NCBI GenBank assembly: GCA_900765465.1
Contig: CAAFRM010000195.1
Location: 1-12,285 of the forward strand
Length of the DNA stretch: 12,285 nucleotides
Reading direction: 5' to 3'
Source of the DNA: an uncultured Prevotella sp.
Lineage (GTDB): Bacteria > Bacteroidota > Bacteroidia > Bacteroidales > Bacteroidaceae
The notes beneath the pieces were generated by a model. That model saw only the letters and a list, made by a program, of their open reading frames with translations. It ran no database searches and was not told the origin of the DNA. Both the position numbers and the translations under genes were made by a program. This document shows, piece after piece, positions 6,933-12,285 of this stretch. Position 1 is the first letter of the stretch; each line of letters starts with the position of its first letter.

Positions 6933-8669
6933 TTATTCGTTGAGATGCTTCAGCCTTCTCTTTGCCTCGGGATGGCTAGGATAGAGGGTGAGCGCCTTCC
7001 TGTAATTGGTGATGGCAGCTTCTTTCATGCCCTCCTTCTCACATTCCTTGCCCATGATGACATACTCCGTGGCTAGGCGCTTCAGGAATTTCTCCTGCTT
7101 CTTCTTTTCTTCATCCTTCTGCTTGATAACTTCACGCAAACGCTCGTTCTCTGCCTGCAACTCATTCACCTTGTTCAGCTTCTTGCGGATGAAGCGCTTG
7201 GCTAGCGGATGCTCGATGTCGTAACGGCTGTGGATGGCGAGGAAGAAATTATCCAGGGCGGTTTGCATGTCACCCTTGTCATACGCTTTTACGGCATCGT
7301 GATACTGTCTGTCTGCCTTGCTCTGCGTCAGCGCCGTATGGATGGTATTCTGATTGTTATACTGGCGGGCAAACTGCTTCACCTCGTTGCGCACGAATAT
7401 CTCGCTGGGGCGGATAGGCTCCTGCAGACTGATTCCCTCCAGACTGGTGCAGCGGGATAATGCCACATAGGTCTGACCACCTGCAAAAACTCCTCCCGTG
7501 AAATCTATCTTGACTTGATTGAAAGTCAGACCCTGGCTCTTGTGTACGGTAATTGCCCAGGCAAGTCGGATAGGATATTGTTCGTATCTGCCTATTTCCT
7601 CTTCCTCAATCTTCTTTTCCACCTCATTGAAATGATAGCGCATGTTGCTCCAGGCGGCTGGTTCCACCATCACATCCTGTCCATTCTCCGTGCGTACATA
7701 TATCTTGGCATCATCCTCATCATCGAACCCGATGATGGTGCCCAGGGTACCGTTCACCCATTGGTGCTCGATATCATTCTTGATAAAGATAATCTGTGCT
7801 CCGGTCTTCAGGTACAGTTCGATTGGGGTAGGCAGACTGCTTTCCGGAAACTCGCCCTGGATATTGCCCCGGAAGAGTGTTGGCTCTCCTGGCAGGAGCT
7901 TGAGCTGGTTCTCGTTGATGAAATCCACGGTGTCACGGCGGGTGGAGAGGGTGATGGCAAGCTTGGAATCACTCTCGTCGAGCTGGGCACCCACCCGCTG
8001 GTTGAGCAGCTGAAGGTCTTGACTCTGCGCCTGACTGGTTCGGATATGGTCGAGGATGCCGATGAAGACAGGGTCGCTCTGGCGATAAACTTTCTTGAGT
8101 TCGATGCTGACGAGCTGGAACTGCTGGAAGATCTTGGCATCGAAGAAGAAGCTGCTGCGATAGAAAGGATTCAGCAGTTTGCGGTCCTCCTCCTTTACCA
8201 CCGGTTCCAACTGATAGATGTCGCCCACCAGCAGAAGTTGCTTTCCTCCGAACGGCTCCCTCATATTGCGGCAATACACACGCAGCACCTTATCAATGAA
8301 ATCGATGATGTCGGCACGCACCATACTGATCTCATCGATGATGATGAGTTCCACTTCACGGATAATCTTGATTTTCTCGGAATTATACTTCAATGTATTC
8401 CGGATGTTGCGCACGGAATACATACTGTCGTTGGGCAGCAGGGGGTGGAAGGGCAGCTTGAAGAAACTGTGCAGGGTGCTTCCGCCGGCATTGATGGCTG
8501 CGATGCCTGTAGGTACCAGAACGATGTGTTTCTTCTTGGTATTGGCTGCGATGTACCGCAGAAAAGTAGATTTACCCGTCCCCGCCTTTCCGGTGAGGAA
8601 AAGCGAACGACGGGTAAACTGTATGATTTGGAGTGCATTCTGCAGCTCCGCATTGTCGAGATCAATCAT
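6933..8669 (-). CDS. Pif1/RecD2-like superfamily 1B DNA helicase with C-terminal TPR/coiled-coil region
   Basis: This 578-residue protein has a complete SF1B helicase core: Walker A GKAGTGKS (27-34), the VPTGIAAINAGGSTLHSFF motif (52-70) typical of Pif1-like enzymes, Walker B IIIDEIS (109-115), GDIYQLEP (149-156), and the C-terminal motifs AITVHKSQGLTF (372-383) and YVALSRC (401-407). Such enzymes unwind DNA 5' to 3' using ATP and act on stalled forks, G-quadruplexes or R-loops. After the core (about 430) come a TPR-like helical hairpin (about 453-485), a charged coiled coil (about 493-530) and another TPR unit (about 531-575, ending YRKALTLYPSHPEAKRRLKHL). The added 140 residues are unlike the compact Pif1 proteins studied from Bacteroides and may bind a partner. 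The start ATG at 8669 lies 9 bp after the PBP stop, so the two genes are co-transcribed. There is no signal peptide. The helicase call is firm; its cellular role is inferred. Confidence 0.9.
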   Translation of the reverse strand: MIDLDNAELQNALQIIQFTRRSLFLTGKAGTGKSTFLRYIAANTKKKHIVLVPTGIAAINAGGSTLHSFFKLPFHPLLPNDSMYSVRNIRNTLKYNSEKIKIIREVELIIIDEISMVRADIIDFIDKVLRVYCRNMREPFGGKQLLLVGDIYQLEPVVKEEDRKLLNPFYRSSFFFDAKIFQQFQLVSIELKKVYRQSDPVFIGILDHIRTSQAQSQDLQLLNQRVGAQLDESDSKLAITLSTRRDTVDFINENQLKLLPGEPTLFRGNIQGEFPESSLPTPIELYLKTGAQIIFIKNDIEHQWVNGTLGTIIGFDDEDDAKIYVRTENGQDVMVEPAAWSNMRYHFNEVEKKIEEEEIGRYEQYPIRLAWAITVHKSQGLTFNQVKIDFTGGVFAGGQTYVALSRCTSLEGISLQEPIRPSEIFVRNEVKQFARQYNNQNTIHTALTQSKADRQYHDAVKAYDKGDMQTALDNFFLAIHSRYDIEHPLAKRFIRKKLNKVNELQAENERLREVIKQKDEEKKKQEKFLKRLATEYVIMGKECEKEGMKEAAITNYRKALTLYPSHPEAKRRLKHLNE

Positions 8670-8678
8670 ATTTTATTT

Positions 8679-11225
8679 TTAAAGGTCGTCGAAGTTGACA
8701 GGCTGTTCTGTTGGCTTTGTCTTCTTCTTCTCTTTCTTTTCTTCTGTAGCTCCTGAAGCAGAAGATTCTCCTTCCGACTTGACTGCAGGAACCTCCTTGG
8801 TAATAGGATTGCCGTTTTCGTCGAGGATGATTTCCTCTGTGAATGCGGTGCTATCCACACGGGTGGTATCTACCTTTGGTTTTGGTGCATAGCTTGCGCA
8901 GATATACATATCTCGTGTAATGTCGCCATCCTGTGGCTTGTCGAACTTGGCGTGATACTGCTGGAAGGCAGGATCGCCGAATACAGACTGCATGAAGTAA
9001 CCGCATATTGGTAATGCTGTTCGGGAACCCTGACCCAAGGCTCCGGTGCGGAAGTGGAGACAGCGGTATTCGCCGCCTACCCAGGCACCAACCACCAGTT
9101 TAGGACTTACACACATGAACCAGGCATCTGAGTGGTTGTTGGTCGTACCCGTCTTTCCGCCAAATTCGGTGTCACGGTAGTTGCCTACATATCCCCAGAG
9201 GCTCTGCGAAGTACCGCCTGGCTCCTTCATTCCGCCCTGGAGCAGCTGCTGCATCAGGAAGGCACTCTTGTAAGGAATTACCTGCTCCTCTGTAGAAGGA
9301 CCTTCATATACCACCTTTCCGTCATGGTCCACAATCTTGGTAACCAATACCGGGTCGTGGTGCTTACCATTGTTTGAAATAGTGCTGTATGCGCAAGCCA
9401 TTTCAAGCAGGTTGACATCGCTTGAACCCAAGGCAAGGGCTGGTGTGTCATCCAGTGGACTGTTGATACCCATCTTCTGGGCGGTTTCGATGATGCGCTT
9501 GATGCCCATCTCCTGTCCCAGGCGTACTGCCACGGAGTTGATACTCTTGGCGAAGGCACTCTTCAATGGGATACTGTCACCCGAGAACGAACCGTTGGCG
9601 TTGGATGGTCTCCAGATGGTCATCTCGTGCTTCTTCTTGTCATATACCTCCATAGAGATATATTCGTCGCGGCGCTTGTCGCAAGGAGTCAATCCCTGGT
9701 TCATTGCCTCTGTATAGACGAAGAGCTTGAAGGTAGAACCCGGCTGGCGCTCGGCTGTTACCTTGTCATACTTCCAGTGGTCGAAGTCGATGTCGCCCAC
9801 CCATGCCTTCACGGCTCCCGTCTGTGGCTCCATAGCCACGAAAGCACTGTGCATGAAGGTAGTCATATACTTGATACTATCTTCAGAAGTCATGTTGATA
9901 GTGATGCTTCCCTTGTCGTAATCGAATACCTTAACCGGGTGAACCCACTCCTTATAATAGTAGTTCACGGAGTCTGGATTGTTAGGGAAACGAGCCACCA
10001 GATCCTTGTAGAATGGCTGTCGCTCGGCGATGCCCTGGATGAAGTTTGGAATCACCTGGTGGTTCTCATCCTGCCAAGGTTCCTGTCCCAGCCATTTTCC
10101 CTTTCCTGCCTGTGTGCGGCGGATGCTCCAGTGGTTGTTGAAGTTCTGCTGCACCTGCTTCATCTGCTTGCGGGCAGCCTCCTCGGCATACTTCTGCATG
10201 CGGGTATCTATGGTGGTATAGATTTTCAGACCGCTGGTGTAGAGGTCGTAACCTTCTTCCTTGCACCAGTCTTTCAGGTAGTTGGCTACAGCCTCACGGA
10301 AGTATTTTGCCTGTCCGTCGTAGTTTTCCTCTACCTTGAAGTCGAGCTTGATAGGCTCAGCCTTCAGCTGGTCGTATTCTGCATGTGACAGATCGCCGTG
10401 TGTCACCATATTATATAATACGGTGTTGCGGCGTGCCAGACTGTTCTCCGGATTGGTACGTGGATTGTAATAGGTGGTAGCCTTCAGCATACCCACGAGT
10501 ACGGCAGCCTGGTCGGTGGTCAACTCCTTAGGAGTGGTATTGAAGTAAGTCTTGGCGGCAGTCTTGATACCGTAAGAGTTACTACCGAAATCCACGGTGT
10601 TGGTATACATGGTGATGATTTCCTTCTTCGAGAAAACCGTCTCCAGCTTCACGGCGATGATCCACTCCTTGCTCTTGATGATGAGCAGGCGGAGTACAGG
10701 CACCTTGCCGAGCAATCCCGTAGAATACTGCGAACGGACGCGGAACATATTCTTTGCCAACTGCTGCGTGATGGTAGAAGCACCACGGCCATTGTGATGC
10801 AGGAGTGCATCCTTGGCAGCAGCAAAAACGCCGATAGGGTCGATACCGATATGCTTGTAGAAACGCTCATCCTCGGTATCTACCAGAGCCTTGAAGAAGG
10901 CAGGGTTCACCTCGTCGTATTCTACAGGAGTACGATTCTCATTGAAATACTTACCGATGAGCTTGCCATCGGCACTATAAATCAAGGAAGCCTCGGAAGT
11001 CTGCGGATTCAGGATACCTGAAAAATAACCAGGCGACTTACCGAAAAGCCATAAGAAGTTAATATCGACAGCACCTAAATAAAGGATAAAGGCGACAATA
11101 CAACTTGCCAAGGCGACTACCGTCTTGGTGTACCACGCTCTTCCCTGATACAATGTCTTGTACCAAGGCCAAAAGGCGCAAAGCTTTTGCCATATCCAGG
11201 CAAAGATAGTCTTGACTTTGTTCAT
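8679..11225 (-). CDS. mrcA: Class A penicillin-binding protein 1A (peptidoglycan glycosyltransferase/transpeptidase)
   Basis: From the ATG at 11225 the protein is 848 residues long. It has a cytoplasmic N-terminus and one transmembrane helix (about 33-56). The GT51 glycosyltransferase domain shows EDERFYKHIGID (118-129, catalytic Glu118), GRGASTITQQLAKN (146-159), EWIIAVKLE and NTVDFGSNSYGIKTAAKTYF. The transpeptidase domain shows RQPGSTFK (Ser497 nucleophile, Lys500), SIN (561-563) and KTGT (691-694). It polymerises lipid II into glycan strands and cross-links them on the periplasmic side. The tail from about 813 is Lys/Glu/Ser-rich and low-complexity, ending in VNFDDL. The frame is open 12 codons further to a TTG at 11261, but the promoter -7 box (11251-11258) overlaps that stretch, so the transcript would begin downstream of it; the ATG at 11225 is the likely start. 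The helicase gene follows after 9 bp. Confidence 0.93.
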   Translation of the reverse strand: MNKVKTIFAWIWQKLCAFWPWYKTLYQGRAWYTKTVVALASCIVAFILYLGAVDINFLWLFGKSPGYFSGILNPQTSEASLIYSADGKLIGKYFNENRTPVEYDEVNPAFFKALVDTEDERFYKHIGIDPIGVFAAAKDALLHHNGRGASTITQQLAKNMFRVRSQYSTGLLGKVPVLRLLIIKSKEWIIAVKLETVFSKKEIITMYTNTVDFGSNSYGIKTAAKTYFNTTPKELTTDQAAVLVGMLKATTYYNPRTNPENSLARRNTVLYNMVTHGDLSHAEYDQLKAEPIKLDFKVEENYDGQAKYFREAVANYLKDWCKEEGYDLYTSGLKIYTTIDTRMQKYAEEAARKQMKQVQQNFNNHWSIRRTQAGKGKWLGQEPWQDENHQVIPNFIQGIAERQPFYKDLVARFPNNPDSVNYYYKEWVHPVKVFDYDKGSITINMTSEDSIKYMTTFMHSAFVAMEPQTGAVKAWVGDIDFDHWKYDKVTAERQPGSTFKLFVYTEAMNQGLTPCDKRRDEYISMEVYDKKKHEMTIWRPSNANGSFSGDSIPLKSAFAKSINSVAVRLGQEMGIKRIIETAQKMGINSPLDDTPALALGSSDVNLLEMACAYSTISNNGKHHDPVLVTKIVDHDGKVVYEGPSTEEQVIPYKSAFLMQQLLQGGMKEPGGTSQSLWGYVGNYRDTEFGGKTGTTNNHSDAWFMCVSPKLVVGAWVGGEYRCLHFRTGALGQGSRTALPICGYFMQSVFGDPAFQQYHAKFDKPQDGDITRDMYICASYAPKPKVDTTRVDSTAFTEEIILDENGNPITKEVPAVKSEGESSASGATEEKKEKKKTKPTEQPVNFDDL

Positions 11226-11250
11226 AATCGTTTTTCTGTTTTTGTCGGTG

Positions 11251-11283
11251 CAAAGGTACAATAATAATTTGAAAAACCATCAA
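11251..11283 (-). promoter_or_regulatory. Promoter for the PBP1A-helicase operon
   Basis: Read on the minus strand, TACCTTTG (11258 to 11251) is a consensus Bacteroidota -7 box (TAnnTTTG). A TTG at 11283-11281, 22 bp upstream, is a plausible but weak -33 box. Transcription would start near 11245, about 20 nt before the ATG at 11225, which decides the start codon of the PBP gene. Confidence 0.7.
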
Positions 11284-11416
11284 TCTTTGTGTTTTTATTT
11301 GTTATAAAGTCTCAATCGATGTGTATGAAATGTTACAGGAACTTTATCAGATGTTTCATTCCGGCGGAAATCTTCTGTTTTTACCTTTTTTTACCATAAA
11401 AAAACTCTTAAAATGC

Positions 11417-11446
11417 TTGCTGAAACAAAAAATATTAGTACCTTTG
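11417..11446 (+). promoter_or_regulatory. Promoter for the isomerase-family gene
   Basis: TTG (11417-11419) and TACCTTTG (11439-11446) are separated by 19 bp, a near-ideal Bacteroidota promoter. The start would be near 11452, giving a leader of about 50 nt. The leader is A-rich before the ATG at 11501 and lacks a Shine-Dalgarno sequence, as in well-expressed genes of this phylum. Interrupted inverted sequences (TGCTTG at 11414-11419 and CAAGCA at 11460-11465) flank the box. Confidence 0.75.
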
Positions 11447-11500
11447 CGCTCAGCAAAAACAAGCAAGATATATAAAAACTTAATATAAAACACAAGAATT

Positions 11501-12285
11501 ATGGTAAGCAACAACATTCCACAAGTAAAGCTCGGTATCATTGCCGTTAGCCGTGACTGTTTTCCAATCGCGCTTTCTACTCAGCGCCGTGAGAACATAG
11601 TAAAAGAGTATAAGGGTGAGATTTTCAACTGCCAGACTACAGTTGAGAACGAGAAAGATATGCTCAAGGCTGTGAGCGAGGTAAAGGAGCAGGGCTGCAA
11701 TGCCTTGGTGGTTTTCCTCGGTAACTTCGGTCCTGAGACCCCTGAGACTTTGATTGCAAAGAACTTCGACGGTCCTGTTATGTTCGTAGCAGCTGCTGAA
11801 GGTGATGGCGACATGATCAATGGTCGTGGTGATGCATACTGCGGTATGCTCAACTGCTCTTACAACCTCGGCATGCGCCACCTGAAGGGTTATATCCCTG
11901 AGTATCCTGTAGGCACAGCTGCAGAAGTAGCCAAGATGATTGCAGACTTCGTACCAGTGGCTCGCGTCATCCTCGGTTTGAAGGGCTTGAAGATTATCAC
12001 TTTCGGTCCACGTCCTCAGGACTTCTTCGCCTGCAACGCTCCTATCAAGGGCTTGTATGAATTGGGTGTAGAGATTGAGGAGAACTCAGAGCTCGACCTC
12101 CTCGTAGCTTACAAGGAGCACGAGAACGACCCACGTATCGAAGAGGTTTGCGCTGATATGGCCAAGGAGATGGGCGAGGGATGCTACTATCCTGATCTCA
12201 GCCGCAGAATGGCACAGTTTGAGTTGACATTGCTCGACTGGGCAGAGGCTCACAAGGGTTCTCGCCAGTATGTAGCATTCGCCGA
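11501..12285 (+). CDS. L-fucose/L-arabinose isomerase family protein, 3' partial
   Basis: The frame opens at ATG 11501 (MVSNNIPQVKLGIIAVSRDCFP) and remains open to the window end, giving 261 codons without a stop. The N-terminal Rossmann-like domain has LVVFLGNFGPETPETLIAK (codons about 73-91), and the next domain begins near GLKIITFGPRPQDFFACNAP (about 163-182). This arrangement is that of the COG2407-type fucose/arabinose isomerase family (usual length about 450-500 residues), distinct from the longer enterobacterial FucI. Members interconvert an aldose and its ketose in the cytoplasm using a divalent metal. The metal ligands expected in the later half are beyond the window, so activity cannot be judged. 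Codon use is highly biased and the promoter strong, suggesting high expression. With the GH95 fucosidase nearby, L-fucose is a reasonable but unproven substrate; L-arabinose or another sugar remains possible. Confidence 0.78.
   Translation, partial: MVSNNIPQVKLGIIAVSRDCFPIALSTQRRENIVKEYKGEIFNCQTTVENEKDMLKAVSEVKEQGCNALVVFLGNFGPETPETLIAKNFDGPVMFVAAAEGDGDMINGRGDAYCGMLNCSYNLGMRHLKGYIPEYPVGTAAEVAKMIADFVPVARVILGLKGLKIITFGPRPQDFFACNAPIKGLYELGVEIEENSELDLLVAYKEHENDPRIEEVCADMAKEMGEGCYYPDLSRRMAQFELTLLDWAEAHKGSRQYVAFA

Noticed and set aside
7515..8756. Long plus-strand open frame (413 codons) opposite the helicase
   Set aside because: It is antisense to a gene with full helicase motifs, lacks a recognisable family, and is explained by the codon bias of the minus-strand gene.
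11226..11261. Twelve-codon N-terminal extension of the PBP gene from a TTG at 11261
   Set aside because: The -7 promoter box TACCTTTG on the minus strand lies inside this stretch, so the transcript would begin downstream of the TTG; the ATG at 11225 gives a normal cytoplasmic tail before the membrane helix.
11359..11369. Palindrome TTCCG-G-CGGAA in the divergent intergenic region
   Set aside because: Only 5 bp per arm, at no meaningful distance from either promoter; such short palindromes occur by chance.
11284..11416. Possible small RNA in the AT-rich part of the divergent intergenic region
   Set aside because: No promoter-plus-terminator pair or stable fold is evident; the T-runs near 11378-11392 are not preceded by a good stem.

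Overview
The window looks like chromosomal DNA of a gut Bacteroidota, most likely the Prevotella/Segatella group. Three things point there: promoters of the TTTG/TTG - N19-22 - TAnnTTTG type in front of three genes, AT-rich leaders without Shine-Dalgarno sequences, and typical Bacteroidota versions of LptD, penicillin-binding protein 1A and GH95 fucosidase. I see no mobile element, CRISPR array, rRNA or tRNA.

Layout. (1) Bases 1-4248, plus strand, are probably one transcript. They hold the 3' end of a biotin-dependent carboxylase/decarboxylase subunit (PYC_OADA domain plus a biotinyl-like domain), a small HD-domain phosphohydrolase, and the outer-membrane LPS assembly protein LptD. A hairpin/T-tract terminator follows at about 4277-4322. 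(2) Bases 4334-6867 hold a consensus promoter and a secreted GH95 alpha-L-fucosidase. (3) Bases 6874-6928 form a long hairpin that serves as terminator for both converging transcripts. (4) Bases 11225 down to 6933, minus strand, are a two-gene operon: a class A penicillin-binding protein (GT51 plus transpeptidase) followed 9 bp later by a Pif1/RecD2-like helicase with a helical TPR/coiled-coil tail. (5) Bases 11226-11500 are a divergent intergenic region with a consensus promoter facing each way. (6) From 11501 to the window end lies the first part of an L-fucose/L-arabinose isomerase-family gene.

Together the window mixes central carbon metabolism (carboxylase), envelope construction (LptD, PBP1A), DNA maintenance (helicase) and deoxysugar use. 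The fucosidase and the isomerase-family protein could act in one route: release of L-fucose in the periplasm, then isomerisation in the cytoplasm. They are about 4.6 kb apart in separate transcription units, and no SusC/SusD pair is visible.

The least expected observations are two perfect hairpins (11 bp and 13 bp stems) placed 11 nt apart inside the 5' coding part of the HD gene, and the glycine found where the biotinylated lysine of the carboxylase should be. I do not see convincing evidence of a wholly new multi-gene system; most of the window is ordinary core genome.
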